Of a stretch of 64,000 bases of DNA, positions 12,516 through 26,300 are shown one piece after another; position 1 is the stretch's first letter; each line of letters opens with the position of its first letter. Below the pieces are notes generated by a model, which did not search any database, was not told where the DNA came from, and was given only the letters and a program-made list of their open reading frames with translations. Origin of the DNA: Nematostella vectensis (taxonomy: Eukaryota > Cnidaria > Anthozoa > Actiniaria > Edwardsiidae). Location: contig NC_064037.1 of the NCBI RefSeq assembly GCF_932526225.1, positions 7,236,203-7,300,202 of the forward strand, read 5' to 3'. Made by a program: the position numbers and the translations under genes.

Positions 12516-14336
12516 CCTAAATGCACACATAAAATAACAATCTTCTTAACTTCAAACGAAGGTGTCAACCGGAGTTCAATTCATATCGTCACTTGAGCAG
12601 AACAGACCAATCTATCCCCCATGTCCAATCTTTTAATCTAGAGGGTTAAATTAAATACTTTCAATACAATATTTGATAAAGTATCGCACTTCGTCTTTCT
12701 CGTTCTCTCGCTATAAGGCTGCAAGTAAATAATAACAAAGGAGCGGTAGATAAAAAATTTTTTCAAGACATCGAAATCCACAAATGCATACCCTACATTA
12801 AACATATTTTTTTAAATTCAGGAATCTGTTCAAGATTCAAGAAAAAAAGGATGCTTCTTATTCATAACAGCAATAAAGATGCTGCACTAAAGGACAAAAC
12901 AAACAGACAATGATCTATCGACGTTTTTGAAACGAAAGTAAAAATAAAAAGCCGTCTTCATAAGCCTTTAAGCGTTAGGGGTGATCAAATTTATAATAAA
13001 TAAATCCATATAAAAGCCCATGCATAACTCGTTAATTGAAAATCACAAATCTCTCCCTATTGCTTAGAATTCCCCTCATTTTTGTTAGAAAATTTCGAGT
13101 GACAAAAGTTTTTGTGACTCCACCACCATTATGTAGGCCATCAGATTTTCCAGGCATCATTCCAAAAAAGTCCTCGAAATATTCTTTTGGCGGAACTTCC
13201 CGAAATAAACCATAAACTTGATCTTTTGTCAGACATCTTGGATTTTTTAATATGGCCTTGTCCCAACAAATTATTAAGTTATTCATTGTCAGCATTTGGC
13301 AAACTCAGTATTTTCTTTTGAATCTTTTTTTCAAAAAAGCCTTTGCATTATATAGGCGGAACCATGCCAATGTCGCGCGCGTCGTCTATCTTTGATATTC
13401 TATTGTTTTATGCGCGCTAATACCGGTGAACTCCTTGGTTAGTACGTCCTTTTCAACAAATCTTACAAAAGTTTTATGGAATCATTACAATAAACCCTTA
13501 ATAGCATTTAAGCCTTGGCAAAGAGTTTTTTTTTCTTGGCAACTATTTGATAAATCCGAAAAAATGAATAGATAATATAATGATGAATATGATTGTTTAT
13601 AGTACATTATTTAACAAAAACTCGGTTGACGTTTGCTTCTTTTGATCAATAAAAAAGTATCCAAACTCCCGTGGACGCATTGTTGATTGATTCTTTTGGC
13701 CTTATTTTCAATCCTTATGATAAGGAGTCGCTCCTATATTTATGTCAGGTGAAGAAACAGTTTTGAATTAGGCTTTACATATTTTTGTAACATCTTTTAT
13801 CCCTTTTATTATAAGAAGACACCCGCCCCCAAAAACTTCTTTTCCGAACATGATAAACATGATTGTCAATTAAAGAAAACAGTTTGTCAATATGCCAAGT
13901 GCATATGGTCTTGTTTACAACCGTGATAAATTGTGTAGGATTTTTCCAGTGTGCCAATTTTTCTTTTCGGCCCGATGATTACAAATTTTGCTTTTTTAAG
14001 CGACACACCTGGTCGTGTTGCACGCTCCAATTTAATCTCTACCGTTATCTTTTCTTTGGGTTCTTTTCAATAAAACGTTTTTTTGCGGAAAAAAAATGTG
14101 TTGGATGGTATTAACGGCAAATCGGGGTTCTTTTATTATTAAAAGAGAAATTGCTTTGTCAAACAAAGATTTATTTAATGACTTTCACATGGAAAATCTC
14201 ATGAGGCAATACAGTTATCATAATTTGCGGTAATTACCGGCAATAGTTTAGCTAATGAGCTTAAATTGAGTATATTAACAGCATCTTGCACAGTTTAATA
14301 GTGTTGGAGTGTGGGTTAATTCTCTACATTGAAACC

Positions 14337-17300
14337 ATGAGGGCGATTTGGGTTCTGCTTTTCGTTGGTCTCGCAGTCGCGAATTCAAACACGCTTCCTG
14401 AAGGTAAGCGGGGAAAAAAACAAAAACATTTCTCTCACGTAAGCGAGAGTCTTTCACGTTTCCTCCTTTTAAAACAAGAACTGTTACCAAAAGTCAACAT
14501 CGAACTATTGCTTGAAAGTTTCTTTGCTAAAAATAACCTAACAATAAGAAAAAGGCCAACTAGGCCACCTTGGATTTGCTTGTCACCATGGTTCTCGTAT
14601 AAAAGCTCGTATAAACCTGCTTGCGTGCCAGCGTACTTTTAAGGGCAAGTCGCATTACGTCTTTCCTGTTGATCTTGAATCGCAAAGTTTTGTGACTACA
14701 AAGGGGCCGTAAGGGTTTGCTGTCGATGTGGTTTTGCCTTAAACCTGGCGCGGTTTCTCGTCCGCGGTATTGGTTTCTCTAGACTGAGGGTTTTACAGTT
14801 ATTGACTTATTTTGAAGGTTTTGCGTTTTTGGCGTTTTTCTGTGAGGTTTTTGTGCGTTTTTTTTCCCTGCGGTTTTGCGGTTTTCGCACCCCCTTCACG
14901 CCCCCTCCTAAGAAAATGCAGTTGGTAAAAGTGTCAATTGTTTTCTCAAGAATGCAAGCCGCCATCAGAGGAGAGAATAGAGCTAGCCTGAACCTTAGGA
15001 CCGTGATTACTCACACTGACACAACGGCTACGACTCGGACGGCGTGACCATAAATGTAGCAATAAATTAGTTTCAATGAGAAAAACAGATTTTATACTCA
15101 CAAACAGGCAGCAATTAACCGAAAACTTTATTACTAAAATAGCGAACCGGGAAAGTAAGGAGGGATAGTGGTTGTCACGGGTGCCAGTGCTGAAAAACGC
15201 AAGACTAGTTCCAGTACCGCGCGGTTAAACCAGCCTTTTGTTTTGAAATGGCGGCTGTTTACCGGCGAACAGTCACATTTTGGCGAATGCTAAGAAAACT
15301 AGACCAAACCTAAGGCTATAATTTTCTTTATGACTCCCTCATTATCACACAAATCTGTCATCTTTTGTACAGTATGGTTTTAATGCTTACTGTTAGTCAA
15401 ATCATCGACTGAAGTCAGCCTTTCGTACCTTTACTCGAACGATTCAACACTACGATTGTGCTTGTTTTCGCCAGAGCACGCGCATGCGCATACGTTATTC
15501 AGCACTGTCCATGCGGGTTGGAGGCTGGTGGCAGGCGTGAGAACGGAAGGGTAATTATGGGATAGTGCTAAGTGGAGATGGGCTGTCAGGAGGGCACGGG
15601 GGTAGTGAGGGTGCGGATGCAAGGCGGATGTTTTGGTGATATGCGGGTATTCGTACCATGGCATTTATAGGGAGGGGAGAGGTATAAGAAGCATATAATC
15701 AATGGCTGTCGTTTTTCTAAATGGTCTTAAAAAGCCTGGGGTAAGCGTGCGGGAGACCTGTAATATTCTTAAACGTTACGGACTAGGCTCCATTTCAAAG
15801 ATGGCTACCAGCAAAGTCGTGGTAAACACGAATTCCTGCAAGTTTACGTTGAAATTCTCGACTTACAAAGTTTTCACAAATAAAAGTTTTCAAAGAATTT
15901 CAAAAATGATTGAAGTGTTCTCCCAAATATGGTATGTAATGCCAATAAGGAAATGACCGAGCAAGCTAGAACAACGACAGTTTTTAACAAATTGACTAAT
16001 ATGGGGATAGTGGGTATAGGGTAGGGGATAATGTTCAGGGAAGTTATAGACCAAAAGCAAAGGCTGATAAGAGTTAAGGTGTGAAGAAAGAAGTGATTTA
16101 CAATAAAATATGGCTCAAGGAAAAAGGCCCACATAAAAAATATAATTTAATGACAGTAAGTATGAATAGGATACAGTGCGGAACATTACCATGTTTGGTT
16201 ATCAAATGATTAACAATCTGATTAACCAATCAGAGATGAGTATTACTATGCCCAGTCTCACGCGGACACGCCTCAACTCAGAGTGGGAAAACAAAATGGC
16301 GGTTCCGTTGAATCGGGAAAATCATGTTAAACGCCGCTTTTTAACTCTCTGCTAGCAGTGATTTCTTCTCATCTGTTTAAGCAGGGATTTCACCGACTCA
16401 GTGCGTCATATATACCCTATTTGTGTTGTTTCTCATCGGCAACAGACCTCATTTGCAGGGTTATTTTTACGACTTCACCGAATCGTACTATAATGAACGC
16501 GGAAGGGTAAGCCACTGCTAGCAGGCTATAACATTGATCACCAATTATCTAGTTGTAAGTTTCATCAAGTCATACAAATGCACAAAATTTCCCTGGATTT
16601 ATCTTGCTTTCGCACTCGGAATGAAGACACTCCAAGAAAAATTTTACCTGGGATATTGAAACTAAAATGAATCTTATACAGAATGGCAGCGAGTCTCATT
16701 AAAAATGAAGCTAAATCGTATACAGATTGGCCGCGAGTCACTGTTTATTGTATGCAATTTAAAGACACTACATGAAAGTACTGTTTAAATGTTTATATTT
16801 GATCCTGGAATAAATAGATTTGCTATGATCAGTAAATCTCAGGGATGGCAGTCATTATTCATTGCTGCATTAGTTTGCTATTACTCGTTGTAAAAAAAGT
16901 CCTTACCAGAAATGCTCATATTATGGCTTTTTTTTATAAATGGATTCTAGAGGGGGCACTTGTTTGAGGGGCTATATAATGTGCTTATTCAATGAGGGGT
17001 GTATGTATACCTTGGTGTCAGAACCATCCCCAAAGGACTTCATTGTATTCAGCTCTGTTTTCATCATGATTCATTTTATTAAAAAAATGGAAGTTTTGTG
17101 ACACAAATCGTGCTTAATACACAGGTTCTAACACCAAGTTAGAGCCATTGAGGGTGTATTCCATTGTGTGTGCATACAAATGGAAAAAGGCATAAAGTGT
17201 AAACTAGGGTGAGGAAAAGGCATGGTAAGGGCAAAGGGGTGGTGACTAAGCGTATGTCTAATTGGGGGTGCTGACACAGGTTGTGAAGATGAAGTAAACT

Positions 17301-20300
17301 TGTACCATGTTTGATTACTAGGCTTGGAGATAATAGGAGAATGGGAGTATAGTCATACCCTGGGTACCAGAGGCTCCAAGCTTCACTAGAGCAGATATCA
17401 TATGGAAAATATCTATTCATATTTGTTGATACTTCAGGCTTATTTTTTTTCTCGCCAGTCTATTATATGCGCAAAGAGTCTTTTTTTTTATAAAAAAGGG
17501 AATTAAATTAATTTGATTTGATAGGCAAGTCTGAGTGTTGAAGCTCCCCTTTAAAACTATAGTGATATTAAGAATTTACATGTTTGGGGTATATAGGTTT
17601 GAGTAATTGTTTGGGAGGTAAGTTTCTATACTTGGTATATTTTATGTATAGAACTCAGGTTTGGGTATTTTTTTTGGGGGGGGGGGCTAATTTGACAAAA
17701 AGTCCTTATCGCAAATGCTTATTTTAGCATATTATGCCCTTCTTTTTACCCCTCTTGTACCAGGTTTGATTACTAGGCCTTGGAGATTCTAGGAGTATGA
17801 TTGTGCAGTCATAGATATCATACTGTATGGAAAATAAATATTTATATTTGGTGATACTTCAGGAGCATTTTTTATCTCAGTGCCTATTGCACAGAGTTTG
17901 TTTGTTGTCTTTTTTATAAAAATGGAATAAAATTGATTTTATTTAATAAGCAAATCTAAGAGTTGAAGCTCCCTTATAGCAAGATTTTGTATGCTTGGGC
18001 TATAGAATTTAGGTTTGGTTATTTATTTGGGAGGTAAGTTTCTATGCTTGGTATATTTTATGTATAGAACTCAGGTTTGGGTATTTTTAAGGATGAGTAG
18101 GGGGGCTAATTCATCAAAAAGTTCTTATCGCAAATGCTTATTTTAACATATTATGCCCTTCTAGCATTAGATTTTAGAGGGGGCACTGGTTTGAGTGGCT
18201 ATGTAATGCGCTTACTCAATGAGGGCTATTTTATGGTGTGTGCAGACAAATAGGAAAAGGCACAGAGTGTAAAATTAAAGGTTGAGAAATGCATGGTAAG
18301 GGGAGTGAGGTTGTGATGATTGAGGGCATGTCACATGTGGTGTGCTCACACAAGGTGTGAAGACAAGGAAGTAAAATTGTACCGGGTTTGATGACTAGGG
18401 CCTTGGAGGTGAGGAGGATAGAGTTTTTTTTATAAAAGGGAATAAAAATAAATTAAATTTGATAAGCAAATTTTCCTTCTAAAACTTTTTTTACGGGACT
18501 GGCAAGTTTCAAGCTTTTGTATGATTCACGAATAGAACTCAGATTTGGTTACTTTTTTTGGGGGAAGGGGGGCGATATCTATTCTTGGTGGAGTTTTGGG
18601 TATAGAGTTCAGATGCAGGTATATTCTTAGGGGTGGCGCGGTTCCATTCTTTTGGGGGCATAAAATGTTCGTATCTGTCGGAACCAACAGTCATGTTTAC
18701 AGCTAGAGTGCCCCTCCCCCCCCCCATGTTGTTGTGGCGGTCGAGGGGCAAGACATTTAGCTAAAGAATGATAAGAAGCGAACCCCCGAGAGACAAGGGT
18801 AGGGTAAAATGCTTTTCGGCTAAATGTTGACACGAATTTTCATACCTATTCTTCGGCGATTTTTCCCTGTTGTATAGACGTTGGGCCTTGACTCGCACTT
18901 TCGTCAATTTGGTCCATCACACTCATATTTCTCTTTTTCTAAACGTAAACATTACGAAAAGAGTTCGATTTTACGGCAGTCTCCAATAAAATCGCTTAAT
19001 TTGAAAAGGTTTCCCAAACGATATTTTACTTTCGAGCACAGGAACTCATCAATCAAATATCAAACTTGGTATAGAGCAGGAAATTTTGCTGTTTTGGTCG
19101 ATTTTTGCGATGCGACGTCTCGCTAACAAAACAAATTCAAGTTTCAAACTCCGCGCGGCCATTTTGAATATTTGCATAATAAGTGGGTAAATCGATATAA
19201 CCAAAAATAGTAATGTACGGCACTGGGATATTTCATAGAACCCTTTAGAAGGTTAAGCAGTCTTATGTGTGTACTAGTACAGGGTTTATCGTCAGGAGGT
19301 CAAGCAATTTTGAATTTTTGGCTGGCAACGGGATTTAAACTAGGAAAATTGAAAAATTTTAAATCGTGGCACCTTTCGGGAACAATCTATTTGTCACCAT
19401 ACGCCGAAACAAGAAGGATTGGAGAGCGAGATCCGCAATCAAGCCGAGTATCTGGTTGTGTTTCAAGCATATAAGGCGATCTAGTGCTACCCAACAGACA
19501 ACAATAAATAAGTAAGACATACAAATAATGCGTTGTCTGTTGTATCTCCAATAGAACCACCAGATCTGTATGAAGGAGACATAAGGCCGGCTCCTGGAGA
19601 CGAGTTCGACTACTCAAATGAAGGGGATGTTGATGGGAACTCTGGGGCTTCAAAGAGAAACGCAATCCGCAATCGAGGCAGCCTCTGGTCGGGCCTCGTG
19701 GTTCCTTACGTCATCGACTCCCAGCGTAAGTCATGATTGTCTAATAATATAGTCAATCTACGATAATCTAACGTGTGCATCCAATTTATTGCAAGATAAT
19801 TAAACAATTAAAAATAATTGTCAACGAAATTCTTAATGAACCGAAAAGGCTGAGCATCCCGACATCTTCGATTGCCATCTTGGACAATATTTTTCATAGC
19901 GCACTTTAGCAGATTGACTATAAAAGGGAGGTGGGATAAAGAGTTTTCATGGGCGAGGAGCCCTTTGACAGGAGAAAAAAATGACAAAGTTCCAATTGTA
20001 AGGTAGTGTTAGCTTATATTTTGTCGATAATTTGCCTAGAGGTTCCTTACATAATATGAAACAAAATAAGCTTTGATACTTTTTTGGTATGATGATTCGT
20101 CCTTCGATACGATTCAGCAAAGTTGCCATCATTCATGAGAAAAGTAGCAATTTCAATGAAATTGGGCAATTTCAGACAAATCAAGAGTCTTACAATTTGC
20201 AATATCTCTGGAACGGATAACCTACCACCAAAAAGTACTACAGCTTATTTTGGTTTATTTTATTACACAAGGAACATCTATGCAAAAAATCAAGCGAATA

Positions 20301-23300
20301 TAAGCTAAAACGACCTTACAATTTGGATCTTTAGCATTTTTTGCTCCTGTCGGAGCCCTTTATCAAGATAATTGGATTATATGGATTCTACTGATTTAAC
20401 CATGGTTGGTAGAGGAGAATGGTTAGGAAACCAGGCGGACATAAACAATAGGCGCTCTGTGATGTTTAGCAACCCTATCACGTTATTTCGACCCTGCACA
20501 TACCAAGCATACAGTACAAGAAAACATATGGACAAGATTTATGAATATGCGTATTTGGGCAGAAATCCCTGATTTATTTATTTGAAACCTTGCCATTTCT
20601 ATTAAGTTTGTTTTAACATTTTTTTTAACATTGTTTTTTATCACTTTACATGTTTTATCACCGTTACATCCTAGCTCTACAGCTCTATAAAATTGGTTTT
20701 ATAAAAGCATGTATATTATGTACAAGTACCCGAGCGAAGCCAAAATGTTCTCGAGAGTAGGGCTTTACTGAACAATCTCAGTGAGCTTACATGGCAAGCA
20801 TGATAGGATTTATACGACTCCGCATAAATACTATGAAGTTTTGTGCAGTATCCATGCAAAGAGCAATGATTCTTAGTTTATTAGTTTACTCCATATTTTC
20901 ACGTACACGCTCGACTTGTGCAGGGTCAATATCACGTGACAACTCGAAAAAGCTAACAAAGAAACACCTCAAGAGTTCGCCGCGTTTCCTAACCAATCCT
21001 CTTCTAACCATGATCTAACGTGAAGGGGGGGCTTTGAGTGATCCCCCTCCTCCGGCCTTCCTCCTTTTCGGCCCCTGATAAATTTCTCGTGTAAGACCTT
21101 AAACCTTAGGATAAAAAAAGCTTCCCTCATATTTGTCAACCAATAGTTGATGCAGAGGCTTCCGCTATCGAGGCAGCCATCACTCAATTCAACGCAGCTA
21201 GCTGTCTAAAGTGGAAACCACGCACTGCTAACGAATATTACGTCAGGTTTATCAAGGATGTAGGGTAAGCATTTAGCTACATTAAGAAGTTTTGAAAGTC
21301 TCTAGAAGCAGGGCTGTTGCAGGCCACGTAAGATTGGGGGGGGGGGGGGCACAATACAGAAACATTAAGAAAATATTTGGGGGCACAGCCACGTCCCTAC
21401 TGGTCATTTCCTTATATATTTTTAAAACATTGGGTGGAGGGCACATGCCCCCAGTGCCCCACCCCATGCTACAGCCCTGAGAGGTTTTAATAGGGTATCT
21501 GGTAAGCAGAATTTGGCTACACTTAGAAGTGGCAGTGGCATTCTCTGGGGCCGACGAATTGACGTATCTTGCCGCAAGCACACTAAAAAGATTAATTAGC
21601 GAGCTAAACCCATGGACTCACTGTAAAAATCAATATATCCTTGCCGCAAGCACACTAAAAAGATTCATTAGCGAGCTAAACCCACTGGAATCACTGTGAA
21701 AATCAATATATCCTTAGATAAAAATCGGCTTCATTTTATTGCAAAAGCTAAGGATAATTATTGTGTTTTACCCCAAAATAATAACAAAAACGATAATAGT
21801 GTCAGACAAGCAATAACAAATAAAGTACCATTTCTTTCTTGGAGTGGGAAGGAGGAGCTCCTATAAAGCCAGGTGTTTTTTTTGTTGATAAGATGCTGGT
21901 CGTACGTTGGCAAAATTGGGTTCTCCGACGGCTATCAGAGCCTGAGTCTTGGTGAGGGTTGCACCACTTCGGTAGGCACCATGCTCCACGAGATGATGCA
22001 CGCAGTCGGATTTTTCCACGCACAGTCACGATCCGACAGGAACAACTACGTGGAAATCATGTGGGAGAACATCCAAGACGGTGAGGATGATTGGTGATGG
22101 TGATGGTGATTGTGATGGTGATGATGATGATGGTGACGATGGTGGTGATGGTGATAGTGATGGTGGTGGTGATGATGATGGTGATGGTGATGGTGATGGT
22201 GGTGATGGTCATGGTGATGGTGGTGGTGGTGGTTTGCAATGCAATGAGAATAATGATGATGAAGATGATAAAGGATATAAACATGAAAACTATATTAATA
22301 TTGCTTATTTTGTATGCTAAAATGATCATTATGATGTCATTATGATGACGATGATTATAAAACAATAATAATGGTGATGATTCGGCATTTTTATATATAG
22401 TATCATCAATTAATAACGGCAATGAGCTCTTGACAAAAGACACGTTGATAGAAATAACGATTGTTTTTACGATGCTTGGCAGGTAAGGAGCATAACTTCA
22501 ACAAGTATAATAAATTTGACATTGACGAGCTGAGCCTTCCCTACGACATTGAGTCCGTCATGCACTATGGAAACACGTACTTCAGCAAAAACGGCAAGCC
22601 CACCTTACAAAGGATCGGAAACCCAAGCTATCCACTCGGCCAGCGAAACGGCTTTAGCGCTAATGACATAGAACAGCTCAATAGGCTCTACAGTTGCGAC
22701 GGTAAGTTCGTGTAATGGAAAAATGCTCTGATTTGTTCGTTAAACGTTCCCGTTATTCAACTTGAATAGCCGTCATTTTGTCATCCTAGTTAGGTCTAGA
22801 AGGCCTCAATTTCCATCTGCTGTTCAATATGATTGAATGTGTTATTAAAAGTATTTACTTATGCATTTCAATAAAATCTATAACAAAAGTGCGGTTGATA
22901 AGGGATCTACTGGATCTTTTATAAAAACGGAGCACCATCCTTTCTGCTCTCTTCTCTCCCCTTGTGTCTTTAGTTTTGATCCTTCACCTCCCCCATTTAT
23001 ATCCCCTTTCTCCATCTAAACCCTCTCCCATCCATACCCCCTTCCCCATCCATAACCCCTCTCCCATCCATAACCCCTTTTCCATCCATAACCCCTCTCC
23101 CATCCATAACCCCTCTCCCATCCATAACCCCTTTTCCATCCATAACCCCTCTCCCATCCATAACCCCTCTCCCATCCATAACCCCTTTTCCATCCATACC
23201 CCTCTTCCATCCATACCCCCATCCGTCCCTCCACCCCCCTCCCCCCCACCCTCAGACTCAAAACAAGATGATGATTATGTCGTTTTCCCCGTATAGTTGC

Positions 23301-26300
23301 TGCAGGTGGGTGGAGCCAATGGAGCTCATTCACCCCATGCGATGACGCTTGCATGAAAACCCGCCAGCGATTTTGTAGGAGCCTTGACTCTGCCGCCTGT
23401 GATGCTGCTATTCCTAACGGAGTTCAACAAAACACAGTCGCCTGTTCATCAGAAGAGTGTAACGGTACGCTAAAAGCAACGGTCTCTTAGGCAGATTTCT
23501 TGTTATGCGTCACGAATAATTATCATTGATTTGACACGTGCGATGCCTATAATGTGTATTTCATGACGCATGACTATCGATTTGATGGCGTATTGCATGA
23601 TGCACGGTAAAAATTTGTTAGCATATGCATTACAATGCGTGTTTTTTTAGTTAAAACATAACCATTGTTTTGTTCATGGTGTCTTGCATGAAGCGTGACT
23701 ATTGTTTTAGTGGAAAGTGCATTGCATGACGCGTGACAATTGTTTTAATGAAAAGTGCATTGCATGCACATGACTATTGTTATAGTGTAAAGTGCATTGC
23801 ATGACGCGTGACTATTGTTTTAGTGAAAAGCGCATTGCATGACGCGTGACTATTGTTTTAGTGAAAAGTGCATTGCATGACGCGTGACAATTGTTTTAGT
23901 GAAAAGTTCATTGCATGACGCGTGACTATTGTTATAGTGTAAAGTGCACTGCATGACGCGTGACTATTGTTTAATGAAAAGTGCATTCCATGACGCATGA
24001 CTATTGTTGTAGTGAAAAAGTGCATTGCATGACGCGTGACTATTGTTTAATGAAATGTGCATTGCATGACGCGTGACTATTATTTTAGTGAAAGTGCATT
24101 GCATGACGCGTGACTATTGTTTTAATAAAAAGTGCATTGCATGACGCGTGACTATTGTTTTAGTGAAAAGTGCATTGCATGACGGGTGACTATTGTTTTA
24201 GTGAAAGTGCATTGCATGAGGCGTGACTATTGTTTAATGAAAAGTGCATTGCATGACGCGTGACTCTTGTTTTAGTGAGGGTGCATTGAATGACGCGTGA
24301 CTGCATTTCTTGACGCATCGAGTTATTTTACGCCGCCTCTTATTTGCATAACACAGCGCCTGTCGATGGTCACTGGGGCCGCTGGTCATCTTGGGGAGCC
24401 TGCAGTAAATCATGCGGTGATGGAACTCACGTCAGAACAAGATTGTGTGACGATTCCCAGGCCAAGAATGGCGGCAGTGGGTGTGTCGGTGACAGCTCCC
24501 AATCCGAGGCCTGCAACCTGGCGTCGTGTGGACTGGGTAGTTGAATAAAACTAATAATTTGTCCTGGGGGCAAGGATAACTCTCTCTTTATGGACTTGAT
24601 AATAATAGGACCTCATCAGGGGCGACTTGGGGATATCGGAGACCAATACAGTATAGAGATACACATTCAAAAGTGTATAAATTGAATATATTATTTGGCA
24701 ATATGACCTCCCACCTCATAACACGCTTTAACTTTTACATTTCCAGGTCCTGATGACTGCGAGTTTAATAATGGAGATTGTTTCTGGGTACCCGACCCGT
24801 CCTCCAGCGCCTCCTACTGGTCTCGATCGCCAGCTGGTACCCCTAGCGGCTACACCGGACCCGCCGGGCCCAGGACTGGACTAGGTGAGACACCCTACGT
24901 ATGCCCGGGATCATAACCAAAACATGTGATGTCCTTAAGTCCTTAGAATAACACAAATAAATCATTTATAAAAGACTCAATTTTGTCCTCTATGAGGACA
25001 ATAACTATAAGCGGCAGCTTGGGGTGAGCTGGATGGGCTGGGTGTGTGTTTTTTTTTTTTGTGTTGCATCATTATTTCTGTCATCATTTCTGTCACAGCT
25101 ATCATACCAGCTCTTGTATCTTAAGGTTAAATTGCACTCTATGAGGACAATAACTAGAGGCAGAATGGGAAAGAAGGGGGGGGGGGGGGGGGGAAGGCAT
25201 GCTCCCCGGGACCTGTCATGCCATTCTTTATATCGAGGTATGATTGTCATGTTGGCCAGTCTCAGGCAGGCCCTGGGGGGGGGGGGGGGGGGGGAAGGGG
25301 GGGGGGGGGGTTGAAATCCGAAAATGTGGACCAAATTTTTTTTCCGGGGTAGGGGGAGTGAGTTCTCATAAAAAAAGTTCATGAACGGACATGCCAATTC
25401 TGTTCGGCCACGGTAGAGGACGAGTTCCACGTTGTTGTGCATTGCAGAAAATATACGCAGTTAAGAACCAACTTTTTCGGAAAAAAAAGGGTAGATCCTG
25501 GGGATTTCATCTCGCTAAGAATTCGGAGAGGCAGATTTTCTCTCTAGTGTTTAACCCTGCAAAGAAAATAGCAAAAGAGGCGGCAAAGGATGTCTGGGAA
25601 TGTTGCTGGAGTCTTTGACTTTATAATTCACTTTAAGACAAGCCTTGTACTAAATCTGTATACGGTGAAGTAAATAAATTGTATTGTATTTGTATAAAAA
25701 TCTGACCACCACCGAAAAATGAAAAAGGGTTTTTTTTTTCCTTTGCAGTATCTCCAAGGGACCTTTATTACGTTTCAGAGTGATCTAGCTTATGCTTTAT
25801 AGTTTTGTCTACAAATAGCGAGTCTATTGAGTACCGAAAGTGGACCTTCGGCTTTTTTATGTGATTTTTTTATGCCGTGGCAGTATCTCCAAGGGACGTT
25901 TATTACGTACCAGAGTGATCTAGCTTATGCTTTATAGTTTTGTCTACAAATAGCGAGTCTATTGAGAAACAAAGGTGGACCTTTGGCCGTTGTTGGGGTG
26001 GGGGGGGGGGGGTGTTTGCACCCCCTACACCCCCATGTTACGGGCCTGGGCCTGTCAGGGCACTATCTTCTCCACATCATCGCTCTACCGGCTAGGTGGC
26101 ATACCTTAAATAACCCGTGATATTTAACGGATTCAACACTTTCAGGGTATTACGTTTATGCTGAGGCGTCGCAATGCGCCGAAGGCAGCGCTGTACGACT
26201 GATGAGCAAACAATTCCCAGCTACTGCCGGGCGCTGCATGAGTTTCTACTATTACGCGTACGGGCTGACATACGGTAGCTGGAATATCTACGTTCGAGAC

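Larger units (their letters stand above)
10571..14336. other. Intergenic spacer between the two astacin genes
   Basis: AT-rich, with an AATAAA at 10930-10935 that could serve gene 1. It holds G/C-run repeat copies around 11025-11360 and 12170-12515 and a short TATGTC microsatellite at about 12390-12430. The small frames at 11814-12134 (+) and 13032-13295 (-) match nothing recognised. A TATA-like TATATTA at 14271 lies 66 bp before the gene 2 ATG. Confidence 0.5.

Noticed and set aside
13032-13295. 87-codon minus-strand frame between the astacin genes
   Set aside because: No family recognised, AT-rich composition and no splice context; length is within chance for this window.
22081-22443. Frames of 79, 84 and 128 codons over the GGTGAT repeat
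   Set aside because: Trinucleotide-type low complexity gives Asp/Gly, Met/Val or Ile/Thr runs only; it is intron 4 of astacin gene 2.
23690-24305. CRISPR-like regular array
   Set aside because: Units are contiguous tandem copies without unique spacers, in an intron of a eukaryotic gene.
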